A stretch of DNA of 64,000 bases. Source: Rhodococcus sp. RD6.2 (GTDB taxonomy: Bacteria > Actinomycetota > Actinomycetes > Mycobacteriales > Mycobacteriaceae). Within the stretch, counting starts at the first letter, position 1. Every line of letters begins with the position of its first letter. A model generated the notes under the pieces. It searched no databases. It was not told the DNA's origin and worked only from the letters and a program-made list of their open reading frames with translations. A program made the translations under genes and the position numbers. The DNA is taken from positions 364,324 to 428,323 of the forward strand of contig NZ_CVQP01000001.1 of NCBI RefSeq assembly GCF_001040705.1, read 5' to 3'. Below are positions 51,792 to 60,493 of this stretch, piece by piece.

Positions 51792-52796
51792 TCAGATGCG
51801 AACGAGCATCTTGCCGACGTTGGCGCCGCGCATCAGCTGAAGGAAGGCGTCCACGGCGTTGTCGATGCCGTCGACGACGGTCTCGTCGTGGACCACCTCG
51901 CCCGAGGCGAGCCACGGCCCCATTTTCGCGGCAAACTCCGGGAAATGGTGCGTGTAGTTGCCCAGGGTGAATCCCTGCAAGGTCAGTCCGCGGGAGATGA
52001 TCTTGACCAGGTTGTCAGGTCCGGGGACGGTGTCCGTCGTGTTGTAGCCGGCGATGGCGCCGCAGAGGGCGGCCCGCCCGCCCGTCTTCATCACGTCGAT
52101 CGCGGCCTCGAGGTGATCCCCACCGACGTTGTCGAAGTAGACGTCGACACCATCGCCCGCGATGTCCGCGAGTTGCTCGCGGATGGGGGCCTGCTTGTAG
52201 TCCACCGCGGCGTCGTACCCGTACCTGTCGGTGAGCAGTGCGACCTTGTCAGGGGACCCCGCAGAGCCGATGACGCGGGACGCGCCTTCGAGTCGGGCGA
52301 TCTGTCCCACGGCGGACCCGACGGCTCCAGCCGCACCGGAGACGAACACCGTTTCACCGGGCTGTAGGTGGGCGACGTACTTGAGGCCGACGTACGCGGT
52401 GAGCCCGGTCAGCCCGAGGATTCCCAGGTACGCCGAATTCGGAACTCCCGGAACCTCCTCCACCCGCCGGAAGGCATCCGCGTCACCCTGCGCGATGTCA
52501 CGCCACCCGAGGTCGTGCACGACGACGGCACCGACGGGGTGCGCGGGAGAGGTGGACTCGACGACGCGTCCCACGGCGCCGCCGGTCATCGTCTCGCCGA
52601 GCTCGAACGCCGGAATGTAGGACTCGCCCTCGTTCATGCGGCCGCGCATGTACGGGTCGACGGACAGGAACTCGTTGGCGACACGCACCTGGTTGGGGGC
52701 GAGGTCCGGGAGCTCGACGACAACTGTGCGGAAGTCGTCGAGCGTGGGCCAGCCGACGGGGCGGCTGATCAACTGGATCTGGGTGCTGGTGGGCAC
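51792..52796 (-). CDS. NADP-dependent medium-chain oxidoreductase (CurA/prostaglandin-reductase-like)
   Basis: Zinc-independent MDR enzyme of 334 residues reducing alpha,beta-unsaturated carbonyls. N-terminal substrate domain has SVDPYMRGRMNE near residue 45; the cofactor motif VSGAAGAVGSAVGQIA lies near 150, and YFDNVGGDHLEAAI near 218 is typical of the CurA subgroup. It lies 27 bases downstream of the DUF1304 gene in a likely two-gene unit under the TetR regulator at 53289. A detoxification role for reactive carbonyls or quinones fits. Confidence 0.9.
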   Translation of the reverse strand: MPTSTQIQLISRPVGWPTLDDFRTVVVELPDLAPNQVRVANEFLSVDPYMRGRMNEGESYIPAFELGETMTGGAVGRVVESTSPAHPVGAVVVHDLGWRDIAQGDADAFRRVEEVPGVPNSAYLGILGLTGLTAYVGLKYVAHLQPGETVFVSGAAGAVGSAVGQIARLEGASRVIGSAGSPDKVALLTDRYGYDAAVDYKQAPIREQLADIAGDGVDVYFDNVGGDHLEAAIDVMKTGGRAALCGAIAGYNTTDTVPGPDNLVKIISRGLTLQGFTLGNYTHHFPEFAAKMGPWLASGEVVHDETVVDGIDNAVDAFLQLMRGANVGKMLVRI

Positions 52797-52823
52797 AGCT
52801 GTACTTCTTTCGTGGTGCGGTGT

Positions 52824-53210
52824 TTACAGTGCCAGCCCGAGTGCGAGGAGTGCGACGGCGAGGAGAGGCAGAACGCCCTGGGTGATCGCCGCGCGGGCTT
52901 TGCCGGGTGAGGAGATGAGCAGGACGAGGGCTGCGGCGAGCATCGAACCGGTGCCTGCGAAGGTGAGTGCGGCTCCGACCGGGACCTCGTCGATCGCGAC
53001 GGCAACGACGCCGATCGCGGTGACGATCGCCAGGAAGAGGTTGTAGAAGCCCTGGTTGAACGCGAGCTCCTTCGTGGCGACCGCTTCCTCCTGTGACGTC
53101 CCGAACGTCGCGCGGGTGCGCGGCGCGGTCCAGCGCAGCGATTCGAGCACGAAGATGTACACGTGCAGCGCCGCCGCCAGTGCGGCGAAGATCAGACCTG
53201 CGGTCACCAT
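52824..53210 (-). CDS. DUF1304 family membrane protein
   Basis: Four-helix integral membrane protein of 128 residues matching DUF1304: GLIFAALAAALHVYIFVLESLRW at the N-terminus, then AFNQGFYNLFLAI near residue 55 and two further hydrophobic helices. AGGAG before ATG 53210 fixes the start. It is the promoter-proximal gene of a pair with the oxidoreductase, divergent from a TetR gene with two operator-like sites between them. Function unknown. Confidence 0.85.
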   Translation of the reverse strand: MVTAGLIFAALAAALHVYIFVLESLRWTAPRTRATFGTSQEEAVATKELAFNQGFYNLFLAIVTAIGVVAVAIDEVPVGAALTFAGTGSMLAAALVLLISSPGKARAAITQGVLPLLAVALLALGLAL

Positions 53211-53227
53211 GGTCGCTCCTCTCATTC

Positions 53228-53243
53228 TGAACTGACCGTTTCA
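53228..53243. promoter_or_regulatory. TetR operator-like site 1
   Basis: TGAACTGACCGTTTCA has TGAA/TTCA outer dyad symmetry and is repeated with three changes at 53252-53267. It lies 18 bases upstream of the DUF1304 start, so binding would cover that promoter or leader. Confidence 0.6.
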
Positions 53244-53251
53244 ATATATAC

Positions 53252-53267
53252 TGAACCGGTCGTTTCA
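53252..53267. promoter_or_regulatory. TetR operator-like site 2
   Basis: TGAACCGGTCGTTTCA, 24 bases (about two helical turns) from site 1 and 22 bases before the TetR start. An AATATATACT stretch between the sites may be a -10 element. The arrangement predicts autoregulation and control of the divergent genes. Confidence 0.6.
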
Positions 53268-53288
53268 CAACTGGGAGTGAGGTCTGTC

Positions 53289-53885
53289 ATGCCGCGGGTG
53301 CAGGAGTTCGACACCGAATCCGTCGTGTTGGCCGCGCGGAACATATTCTGGGACAAGGGGTTCGAGGCAACGTCGGTGCCCGACCTTGAGCAGGCTACCG
53401 GGTTGAACCGATCGAGCCTCTACAACGCATTCGGAAGCAAGCGCGGTCTGTTCGATGCCGCGGTCCAGGACTACCTCCAGCGCATCGTCCGCCCCAGGAT
53501 GCGTGTCCTCGTCGACGAGCCGACGGCCTCCGACGCGGCGGCGCATTACTACCGCGGTCTTGCTGCCGAACTGTCGAACATTCCCGACGAGCTCAGCGCC
53601 AACGGCTGCCTGCTACTCAACAGTGCGGCGGGATTCGCGGCACACGACGAGATCCAGCGCGCAGCCGTCGACGCTTACCGGGCGGAACTGGCCGCGGCGC
53701 TCGAGCACGCGCTGCGCGCCCTCGACCCGACGAGTGCGCGCGCCGTTGTGGAGCGTCGCGCACGCATGCTGACGGCGGTCTCGATAGGCGCGATGCTCCT
53801 CGCCCGCGTCAACACGGGCGAGGCGGTCGCGCTCGTCGACGCGGCGGTCGAGCAACTCGACGAATGGGGCCGCGCCGCCTCCTGA
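53289..53885 (+). CDS. TetR/AcrR family transcriptional regulator
   Basis: Repressor of 198 residues. The N-terminal DNA-binding domain reads AARNIFWDKGFEATSVPDLEQATGLNRSSLYNAFGSKRGLF in short pieces (HTH at about 28-47), and the C-terminal region (SANGCLLLNSAAGFAAHD near 105) matches the subgroup that includes YxaF/LmrA-type regulators of carbonyl or drug stress genes. ATG 53289 excludes upstream non-conserved frame. It probably controls the divergent DUF1304-oxidoreductase pair through the two sites upstream. Confidence 0.9.
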   Translation: MPRVQEFDTESVVLAARNIFWDKGFEATSVPDLEQATGLNRSSLYNAFGSKRGLFDAAVQDYLQRIVRPRMRVLVDEPTASDAAAHYYRGLAAELSNIPDELSANGCLLLNSAAGFAAHDEIQRAAVDAYRAELAAALEHALRALDPTSARAVVERRARMLTAVSIGAMLLARVNTGEAVALVDAAVEQLDEWGRAAS

Positions 53886-54266
53886 TCAGTCGCGGATGGT
53901 GAACACGGGCAGTCGATTGCTGCCCGACCGGGCGACATGGGCGACCCGAACCCGGCGATCGGTGTGCGCGGGGAGGTCGCCGTCGATGTGGGAGTACAGC
54001 CACGGGCCCTCGTCGGTCGCGACGATCGCGACGTTGTCGGGCATCTCTCGCCAGCCGCCCTCGTTCGAGGTTCGGACCACGGCCTTCGACGACACGATCA
54101 CGCCGAAGCCGGATGCAGGCACCTGGTCGAAGAGGTCACTGCGGCAGGCCGAGCAGTGGGACACCACGGGGGCGCGCAGGTGCCCGCACGCCGCGCAGCG
54201 CTTGAGGAGCAGTGGTGCCGACTCGTCGGTGACTTCTGTCGAGAGTTCTTCGAGGATTCCGGTCAT
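53886..54266 (-). CDS. DUF35 OB-fold/zinc-ribbon protein
   Basis: A 126-residue protein with an N-terminal rubredoxin-like ribbon (CAACGHLRAPVVSHCSAC near residue 25) and an OB-fold (GVIVSSKAVVR, DGPWLYSHIDG in pieces). DUF35 proteins partner with thiolase- or dehydratase-type enzymes acting on CoA esters (for example ChsH2). No partner gene is adjacent. ATG 54266 has GTGAGG five bases upstream; an earlier ATG at 54323 is possible. Its stop directly abuts the TetR stop. Confidence 0.78.
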   Translation of the reverse strand: MTGILEELSTEVTDESAPLLLKRCAACGHLRAPVVSHCSACRSDLFDQVPASGFGVIVSSKAVVRTSNEGGWREMPDNVAIVATDEGPWLYSHIDGDLPAHTDRRVRVAHVARSGSNRLPVFTIRD

Positions 54267-54652
54267 CTGTGCCTCACCAAGTCGTGGATCGGAGCGGTTC
54301 GGGTTCAGTGTCGTGGACGCCATCCGCTCACCAGACCCGTACATCTACGTGGTGGGGTGCCTGTTTCGACAACTCGGGTACGTATGCGGGCGGGTTCGAG
54401 CGGTCGGGTTCGGGCCAAAATGCCTCTGAGCTGCGCAAACGTGACCGAGCTCACTGTGCACCGTACGAATCCACACGAACGTGCTGGGCATGGCGTTTCC
54501 GGCGATAGGCACATCAAGATCAAAGTTTGATAAATATTTGGTCACGATCGACGTGTCGAGATCGCCTCGTTACCTTCATTCGGGTAAGGGTCCGCGGCCG
54601 CACCGCCGAGGGGGTGCGGCCGAGTCAACGAAGAAGATTGAAGGAAACAACT
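54267..54652. other. Intergenic region with structured leader of the first M23 gene
   Basis: No gene is supported in these 386 bases. An A/T-rich patch (TTTGATAAATATTTGG near 54527-54542) is the probable promoter zone for the M23 gene. At about 54592-54620 a hairpin with CGGCCGCACC and GGTGCGGCCG arms lies in the leader, followed by AAGGAA before the GTG start. Confidence 0.45.
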
Positions 54653-55312
54653 GTGGCCGACACCCACAGGACGGTTACTCGTTCTCACTCGCTCACCCGC
54701 CGCGCCAAGCTCGCCGCAACCGCCGCCGTGACCGGCGCGATCGCCGTCGCGGGCATTCAGCTCGGTGCGGGCACCGCCGCCGCTGAACCCGTTCGTATCC
54801 CGGCCGGCGTCCTTCCCGCGGGCACCGCGGCGCCCGTCGTCGACGTACCCGACGCTGGCCTTGCGGGCTTGGCCAACGGATTCCTCGCGCAGTTCAACAC
54901 GGGCAGTGTCGGGCCGCGGACGGTCCAGCCGGTGTCCGGAACCCTGAGCTCTCGATACGGTGCCCGTTGGGGTACCCACCACGGCGGCATCGACATCGCC
55001 GCCCCCATCGGAACCCCGATCCAGTCCGCGGCCGACGGCGAGGTCATCTCGGCGGGCCCTGCGTCCGGTTTCGGGCAGTGGGTCCGTGTCCGCCACGACG
55101 ACGGCACGATCGCTGTGTACGGCCACATCGAGACCTACTCGGTTCACGTGGGTCAGCGCGTCGCCGCGGGCCAGCAGATCGCGACCGTCGGCAACCGCGG
55201 GCAGTCCACCGGACCGCACCTGCATTTCGAAGTGTGGGATGCGGCGGGTAGCCGAATGGATCCGAATGCGTGGCTCGGACAGCGGGGAGTCGTTCCTACC
55301 TGGGGTTCCTGA
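54653..55312 (+). CDS. Secreted M23 family metalloendopeptidase, paralogue 1
   Basis: Peptidoglycan-directed LytM-type protein of 219 residues. A basic N-terminus (THRTVTRSHSLTRRAKL) precedes a signal sequence (AATAAVTGAIAVAGIQLGAGTAAAEP, shown as its hydrophobic core) with AAA cleavage. The M23 domain has the zinc ligands HHGGIDIAAP near residue 118 and GPHLHFEVWD near 190. GTG 54653 follows AAGGAA. It is followed by a close paralogue; both begin V-A-D and have hairpin leaders. Confidence 0.9.
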   Translation: MADTHRTVTRSHSLTRRAKLAATAAVTGAIAVAGIQLGAGTAAAEPVRIPAGVLPAGTAAPVVDVPDAGLAGLANGFLAQFNTGSVGPRTVQPVSGTLSSRYGARWGTHHGGIDIAAPIGTPIQSAADGEVISAGPASGFGQWVRVRHDDGTIAVYGHIETYSVHVGQRVAAGQQIATVGNRGQSTGPHLHFEVWDAAGSRMDPNAWLGQRGVVPTWGS

Positions 55313-55384
55313 GCCGACCTGCCCCCGACCGCAGGTGATCGAAACGAGATCGACCGGCCGTTCGGTGGACGGGGTCGAGACCAT

Positions 55385-55463
55385 CTTGTTATGTTCGGCG
55401 CGGACAAACGGCGCGCAGCCACCTGCGCGCCGCCGACCGAAGACAACGGATGGGATACCGACC
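55385..55463 (+). promoter_or_regulatory. Structured leader of the second M23 gene
   Basis: Before the GTG at 55464 an outer TTCGG/CCGAA pair encloses a hairpin GGCGCGCAG-CCAC-CTGCGCGCC (near 55407-55428). The first M23 gene also has a hairpin leader, though of different sequence. Confidence 0.4.
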
Positions 55464-56243
55464 GTGGCAGATCATCGCAGTTCAGGAGCGCGAACCCTCG
55501 CGTTCGCCGTCGTCGATCCCGACGCGGCACGTGGCCGACACCGGGCTCCGGCACAAGGTCACGGAACGGGGGTCAAGGCGGCCACCCTGGCCGCTGCCAC
55601 CGGTGCGATCTTCGTCGGCGGGGCCCAGTTCGCCACCGCCACGGCGTCTGCCGCCACGATCGACGTCGCGGCACTGCCCGCCGACGTCACCGCCGGACTG
55701 AAGTCCGTCGGCGTCGAGGTCCCGGCCACAGTGGAGGTCCCCGACTTCGCCGCCGACGCGATTCCCGGCTTCGCCACCGCCAAGCAGTGGCTCGAGAACC
55801 AGCCGACCGGCTCCACCAACCCGCTGCCTGCACGCACCGTGCAGCCGGTGAACGGAACGTTGACCTCCGACTACGGGTCCCGGTGGGGCGCACACCACGG
55901 CGGTATCGACATCGCCGCGCCGATCGGCACGCCGGTGCTGGCCGCCGAGGACGGCACCGTCATCTCCGCCGGTGAGGCCTCCGGCTTCGGCCTGTGGGTC
56001 CGCGTCATGCACGAGGATCGCAGCATCACCGTCTACGGGCACATCAACGACTACCGGGTCAGCGTCGGACAGAAGGTGTCCGCGGGCGAGCAGATCGCCA
56101 CCGTCGGAAACCGTGGCCAGTCCACCGGACCGCACCTGCACTTCGAGGTGTGGGACCCGCAGGGCAACAAGACCGACCCCTCCGCATGGCTGCGCGACAA
56201 CGGCGTGTCCGTGACGTGGGGCAACAACGGGCGGAACGTATAG
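55464..56243 (+). CDS. Secreted M23 family metalloendopeptidase, paralogue 2
   Basis: A 259-residue paralogue of the upstream gene. The N-terminus is longer and polar (about 35 residues) before the hydrophobic signal core AATLAAATGAIFVGGAQ and an ASA cleavage region. A linker with VEVPDFAADAIPGF precedes the M23 domain: HHGGIDIAAPIGTP and GPHLHFEVWDPQ with intact zinc ligands. The 150-residue catalytic domains are nearly collinear, indicating tandem duplication. GTG 55464 is supported by the shared V-A-D start. A GGGTAC/GTACCC hairpin follows the stop (56245-56272). Confidence 0.9.
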   Translation: MADHRSSGARTLAFAVVDPDAARGRHRAPAQGHGTGVKAATLAAATGAIFVGGAQFATATASAATIDVAALPADVTAGLKSVGVEVPATVEVPDFAADAIPGFATAKQWLENQPTGSTNPLPARTVQPVNGTLTSDYGSRWGAHHGGIDIAAPIGTPVLAAEDGTVISAGEASGFGLWVRVMHEDRSITVYGHINDYRVSVGQKVSAGEQIATVGNRGQSTGPHLHFEVWDPQGNKTDPSAWLRDNGVSVTWGNNGRNV

Positions 56244-56244
56244 G

Positions 56245-56272
56245 GGTACCTCCGGCTCCGGCGCCGTACCCG
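56245..56272. terminator. Possible terminator after the M23 pair
   Basis: GGGTAC and GTACCC arms enclose a GC-rich inner CCGGCTCCGGCGCC stretch, directly downstream of the second M23 stop and upstream of the nitroreductase gene. Confidence 0.4.
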
Positions 56273-56294
56273 CATCTTCTTAGGATCTGATCTC

Positions 56295-56978
56295 GTGACC
56301 GACACCACCGTCGCGCCGTCGACGCTCGCCGCACTGCTCTCCTCCCGGTTCAGTTGCCGGGCATTCCTCCCGGACCAGGTCCCCGAGGACGTGATCGTCG
56401 AGATCCTCACCATGGCGCAGCGCACCCCGTCGTGGTGCAACACCCAGCCGTGGCAGGTTGCGGTCACCGATGGCGAGGCCACCGAGCGGTTCCGTGTCGG
56501 TCTCGCGGACGCGATCCGGACGGTCCCACAGGCCCCCGACATCGCGTTCCCGACCGGCTACCACGGGGTGTACCGGGACCGGCGCAAGGAAACCGCGATG
56601 CAGCTCTACTCGAGTCTCGGTATCGCAGGTGACCGGCAGGCCTCCGCCGAGCAGACGATGAAGAACTTCGATCTCTTCGGCGCTCCGCACGTCGCCGTCG
56701 TCACCACCGACGCGGCCCTCGGCACCTATGCGGCCGTCGACTGCGGTCTGTACGTCAACACCTTCCTGCTCGCCGCGCAGAGCCTCGGTGTCGCGACGGT
56801 CCCGCAGGCCGCGCTCGCCGGGTGTGCGCCGTACGTCCGGGACTTCTTCGAGATCCCCGACGACCGTGACGTGCTCTGCGCCATCTCATTCGGATACCCG
56901 GACCTCACGCACCCTGCGAACGCGTTTCGTACCACCCGCGCCGAACTCGACTCCGTCGTCACGTGGGTGTCCCGCTGA
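56295..56978 (+). CDS. Nitroreductase family protein
   Basis: FMN-dependent oxidoreductase of 227 residues. The N-terminal FMN-phosphate motif SRFSCRAFLPDQVP and AQRTPSWCNTQPWQV near residue 42 are typical; a late AISFGYPD segment near 205 completes the cofactor site. Acts on nitroaromatics, quinones or enones using NAD(P)H. GTG start at 56295 in a short intergenic region; the RsmC-like gene follows 29 bases after its stop. Confidence 0.9.
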   Translation: MTDTTVAPSTLAALLSSRFSCRAFLPDQVPEDVIVEILTMAQRTPSWCNTQPWQVAVTDGEATERFRVGLADAIRTVPQAPDIAFPTGYHGVYRDRRKETAMQLYSSLGIAGDRQASAEQTMKNFDLFGAPHVAVVTTDAALGTYAAVDCGLYVNTFLLAAQSLGVATVPQAALAGCAPYVRDFFEIPDDRDVLCAISFGYPDLTHPANAFRTTRAELDSVVTWVSR

Positions 56979-57007
56979 CGCGGCAGTCCACCTGACAGAC
57001 TGGACGC

Positions 57008-58138
57008 GTGCCGGTCCCCGAGGAACTCTTCGCCACCCTGCGACGCCACCCCGACGTCGAGGCGCCCAACCTGTACGCCGTCGACGGCGCCGACCGCCTC
57101 GTCCTCGACGAGGCGGCCGCCGCGCTGACCGTCGCCGGGCCCGGACAGGTCGCGGTGATCGGGGACCATTACGGTGCCCTGACCCTCGGTGCGGTCGCGG
57201 GTTTCGGAGCGAGTGACGTTCGGGCGCATCAGGATCCGCTCACCGGCGAGCGTGCGCTGTCGGGCAACGCCGAAAGGGCGGCGCTGGCAGGGACTTACCG
57301 GCAGTGTCCGCTCGGGGAGAGCCTGCTGTCCGGAGCGACGGTGGTGCTCGTGCAACTGCCGCGCAGCCTCGCGGCGCTGACGGAGATCGCGGAAACCGTT
57401 GCGCGGTACGCGGACCCGTCGGTCGTCGTGTATGCGGGTGGACGAGACAAGTACCTGACCCACGCCTTCAACGACGTCCTCGCGACGTGCTTCGCTGATG
57501 TCCACGCCACGCGGGGCAGGCAGAAGTCGCGCGTGCTCGTCGCCGCGAAACCCACCCCCGTGCCGCCGAGTTTTCCCCACCGCGAACACCTCGCGGAACT
57601 GGACCTCGACGTCGTCGCCCACGGCGCCGCCTTCGCAGGCGCCACCCTCGACATCGGCACCCGCTACCTCCTCGACTTCCTGCCCCGCACCGATCCCGGT
57701 GCCCGCACGGCCGTCGACCTGGGGTGCGGTACCGGGATCCTCGCGGTCTCCCTCGCGCGGCTCCGGCCGGACGTCGAGGTGATCGCCACTGACCAGTCGG
57801 CTGCAGCCGTAGCCTCCGCGTCGGCGACCGCAGCCGCGAACGGGGTGGCCGACCGGGTCGCCGTCCTGCGAGACGACGCGATGTCCGGCCTCGCATCGGA
57901 CAGCGTCGACCTGATCGTGTGCAATCCGCCGTTCCACGTCGGGGCGGCGGTCCATACCGGCGCCGCCGAGTCGATGTTCCGGGCCGCCGGACGGGTGCTG
58001 CGCCCGGGCGGAGAACTCTGGACGGTGTACAACTCGCATCTCGGCTACCGCGCCGACCTGCGGGCAACGGTCGGCGACACCGAACAGGTCGGCCGGAACC
58101 CGAAGTTCACCGTGACTCGCTCGATCGCCCGCGGCTGA
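57008..58138 (+). CDS. RsmC/RlmG-like class I SAM methyltransferase
   Basis: Predicted rRNA guanine-N2 methyltransferase of 376 residues with the duplicated architecture of RsmC: a non-catalytic N-terminal half with degenerate SAM fold and a C-terminal catalytic half carrying VDLGCGTGILAVSLA near residue 236 and the NPPFHVGAAV motif near 305, which flips guanine substrates. GTG start at 57008. The likely target is 16S G1207 or 23S G1835, not decided by sequence. Stands between nitroreductase and a Bax inhibitor-1 gene. Confidence 0.85.
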   Translation: MPVPEELFATLRRHPDVEAPNLYAVDGADRLVLDEAAAALTVAGPGQVAVIGDHYGALTLGAVAGFGASDVRAHQDPLTGERALSGNAERAALAGTYRQCPLGESLLSGATVVLVQLPRSLAALTEIAETVARYADPSVVVYAGGRDKYLTHAFNDVLATCFADVHATRGRQKSRVLVAAKPTPVPPSFPHREHLAELDLDVVAHGAAFAGATLDIGTRYLLDFLPRTDPGARTAVDLGCGTGILAVSLARLRPDVEVIATDQSAAAVASASATAAANGVADRVAVLRDDAMSGLASDSVDLIVCNPPFHVGAAVHTGAAESMFRAAGRVLRPGGELWTVYNSHLGYRADLRATVGDTEQVGRNPKFTVTRSIARG

Positions 58139-58366
58139 GGACTGCCGGGCGCGCTTCGGGCAACTCGGGCACAATACGCGCGTGCCGCTTGCGGTGACCT
58201 GCTGGTGACAGTGCTGGCGTGGAGGTCCACCCGGTAGAGTCCGAATTGTCCGACCGGGGGAACTCGGTATGGACGGCGTTCGTTGGAAGTTCAAGAAGGC
58301 GGGGAAACCCACCAGTCGGGCCGTCGGCTCGACCGGCCACAGGCCACGAAAGAAGGGACACGCACG

Positions 58367-59212
58367 GTGCGCACCACCAGCAACCCGGTGTTCCGCAACC
58401 TCCCCAAGCAGGAGGGCGGATACGCCTCGTTCGGTTCTGCCGCGGCAGGCGCCGGGCAGATGACCCAGCAGTTCGGTCAGCCGCAGTACACGCAGGCCGA
58501 GCCCTACACCACCGGACCCGCACCGCGGGCCATGACGATCGACGACGTCGTCACCAAGACCGGTATCACGCTCGGAATCCTGTCGGTCACGGCGATCGTC
58601 TCGTACATCCTGGTCAACCAGAACGTCGACCTCGCCGCACCGTTCGTCATCGCAGGCGGACTCATCGGCTTCGTCCTCGTGATGATCGCCAGCTTCGGCA
58701 ACAAGATGGACAACCCGGCGATCGTGCTCGCCTACGCGGCAGCGGAGGGTGTGTTCCTCGGTGCACTGTCGTTCCTGATGACGTTCGACATCCAGGGCGT
58801 CAGCGCCGAGACCCTGATCGTGCAGGCCGTCCTCGGCACGTTCGGCGTGTTCTTCGGCATGCTCGTCGTCTACAAGACCGGAGCGATCCGCGTCACCCCG
58901 CGCCTGACCCGGATGATCATCGGCGCCCTCATCGGTGTCGTCGTGCTCTCGCTGGGCAACCTGATCGCAAGCTTCTTCATCGACGGCGGCCTCGGCCTCC
59001 GCGACGGTGGCGGCCTCGCGATCATCTTCAGCCTCGTCTGCATCGGTATCGCGGCGTTCAGCTTCCTGCTGGACTTCGACGCCGCCGACCAGTTGATCCG
59101 CGCCCAGGCGCCGGAGAAGGCCGCGTGGGGCGTCGCCCTCGGCCTCACCGTCACCCTGGTCTGGCTCTACGTCGAGATCCTGCGACTGCTGAGCTACTTC
59201 AACAACGACTAG
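58367..59212 (+). CDS. Bax inhibitor-1/YccA (DUF4870-adjacent) family membrane protein
   Basis: A 281-residue membrane protein with about seven hydrophobic helices after a Gln/Ala/Gly-rich 60-residue cytoplasmic start (QQFGQPQYTQAEPYTT). Features of the actinobacterial Bax inhibitor-1-like group include MTIDDVVTKTGITLGILSVTA near residue 57 and a C-terminal EILRLLSYFNND. GTG 58367 follows AGAAGGGA. Members are pH-sensitive calcium-leak channels or protease modulators in other bacteria; here the function is unknown. A perfect 20-base-pair hairpin follows the stop. Confidence 0.88.
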   Translation: MRTTSNPVFRNLPKQEGGYASFGSAAAGAGQMTQQFGQPQYTQAEPYTTGPAPRAMTIDDVVTKTGITLGILSVTAIVSYILVNQNVDLAAPFVIAGGLIGFVLVMIASFGNKMDNPAIVLAYAAAEGVFLGALSFLMTFDIQGVSAETLIVQAVLGTFGVFFGMLVVYKTGAIRVTPRLTRMIIGALIGVVVLSLGNLIASFFIDGGLGLRDGGGLAIIFSLVCIGIAAFSFLLDFDAADQLIRAQAPEKAAWGVALGLTVTLVWLYVEILRLLSYFNND

Positions 59213-59220
59213 CAGCACTC

Positions 59221-59283
59221 CGCCGAACGGGCGGTTACCGTGCAGCGCCCTCGGGCGATGCTCCGGTAACCGCCCGTTCGGCG
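59221..59283. terminator. Very strong inverted repeat before lhgO
   Basis: Twenty-base arms (59221-59240 and 59264-59283) are perfectly complementary around a 23-base loop. It lies nine bases after the Bax inhibitor-1 stop and probably terminates that transcript. A related inverted repeat lies at the other end of the next gene. Confidence 0.8.
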
Positions 59284-59305
59284 TTCGGTGCGGCATCATC
59301 GTGCC

Positions 59306-60493
59306 GTGGTCTACGACTATTGCGTGATCGGGGCAGGCATCGTCGGACTGGCGACGGCGCGAGCGATCCTCGACCGGCAGCCGGGTGCGACGGTGATCGT
59401 GCTGGAGAAGGAAGCCGACGTCGCCGCGCATCAGACCGGGCACAACAGCGGCGTTATCCACGCCGGCATCTACTACGAGCCGGGCAGCCTCAAGGCGGAC
59501 CTCTGCAAGCAGGGCGCCGCCGCGACGAAACGGTTCGCCGACGAGCACGGGATCGAGTATCGGGTCACCGGAAAGCTTCTCGTCGCGACCGACGACGTCG
59601 AACTCGCGCGGATGGAGAAGCTCACCGATCGCGCCCGGATCAACGGCATCGACCACGAACGCCTGGGTGCCGCCGAACTCCGCGACCGCGAACCGCTCGT
59701 GTCCGGCGTCGGCGCACTGCTCGTCAAGGACACCGGGATCGTCGACTACCGGCTCGTGTGCCGGGCACTCGCGCAGGACATCACGGAGGTGGGCGCGGAG
59801 GTGCGGACCGGCTCGGAGGCCGTCGGCGTCGACGAGCGCGACGACTGTGTCACCGTCACGACGCCCGACACCACGGTCCGGGCGCGCACCCTGATCGCCT
59901 GTGCCGGACTGCAGGCCGACCGGATCGCGCGGCTCGCCGGCCTGCCCGTCGACTTCCAGATCATGCCGTTCCGCGGCGAGTACTACCGGCTGCGACCGGA
60001 GAAGTCCTCGATCGTGCGGCACCTGATCTACCCGATCCCCGACCCCGACCTGCCGTTCCTCGGCGTCCACCTGAGCCCGACCATCGGCGGTGACATCACC
60101 GTCGGGCCGAACGCGGTCCTCGGGTTCGCGCGGGAGAAGTACGAGCCGTTCGGCTTCGATCGCAGGGACGTCGCGGAGATGCTGCGGTTCCCGGGGCTGC
60201 GCAGGGTGGCAGCTGCCAACGTCCGCACCGGGGTGCGGGAGATGCGGAACGCCATCTTCAAGCGCGGCTACCTCGACGAATGCCGGAAGTACTGTCCGTC
60301 ACTCGAACTCGACGACCTGAAGGACCGGCACGCCGGTATTCGCGCGCAGGCGGTGCTCCGCGACGGCACCTTCGTGCACGACTTCCTGATCCGCTCGACG
60401 GATCGGATGGTGCACGTCGTCAACGCGCCCTCGCCTGCCGCGACATCGGCGCTGCCGATAGGGCGCATGATCGCCGAACGGGCGGTCACCTGA
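59306..60493 (+). CDS. lhgO: L-2-hydroxyglutarate oxidase
   Basis: FAD-dependent DAO-family oxidase of 395 residues removing L-2-hydroxyglutarate, a metabolic side product. The dinucleotide motif VIGAGIVGLATARA is at the N-terminus, QTGHNSGVIHAGIYYEPGSLKA near residue 48 is characteristic of LhgO/YgaF, and FRGEYYRL near 225 and GPNAVLGFAREKY near 270 follow. GTG 59306 is very close to the hairpin and lacks an evident ribosome-binding site. Its last codons lie inside the left arm of the downstream inverted repeat. Confidence 0.9.
   Translation: MVYDYCVIGAGIVGLATARAILDRQPGATVIVLEKEADVAAHQTGHNSGVIHAGIYYEPGSLKADLCKQGAAATKRFADEHGIEYRVTGKLLVATDDVELARMEKLTDRARINGIDHERLGAAELRDREPLVSGVGALLVKDTGIVDYRLVCRALAQDITEVGAEVRTGSEAVGVDERDDCVTVTTPDTTVRARTLIACAGLQADRIARLAGLPVDFQIMPFRGEYYRLRPEKSSIVRHLIYPIPDPDLPFLGVHLSPTIGGDITVGPNAVLGFAREKYEPFGFDRRDVAEMLRFPGLRRVAAANVRTGVREMRNAIFKRGYLDECRKYCPSLELDDLKDRHAGIRAQAVLRDGTFVHDFLIRSTDRMVHVVNAPSPAATSALPIGRMIAERAVT

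Noticed and set aside
54540-54652. ydaO-type c-di-AMP riboswitch before the M23 gene
   Set aside because: The position is typical and a hairpin is present, but the conserved core sequence blocks of that riboswitch could not be matched.
56726-60070. Minus-strand open frame of over 1100 codons
   Set aside because: Antisense to nitroreductase, RsmC-like, Bax inhibitor-1 and lhgO genes, all well supported; composition is typical of antisense high-GC frames.
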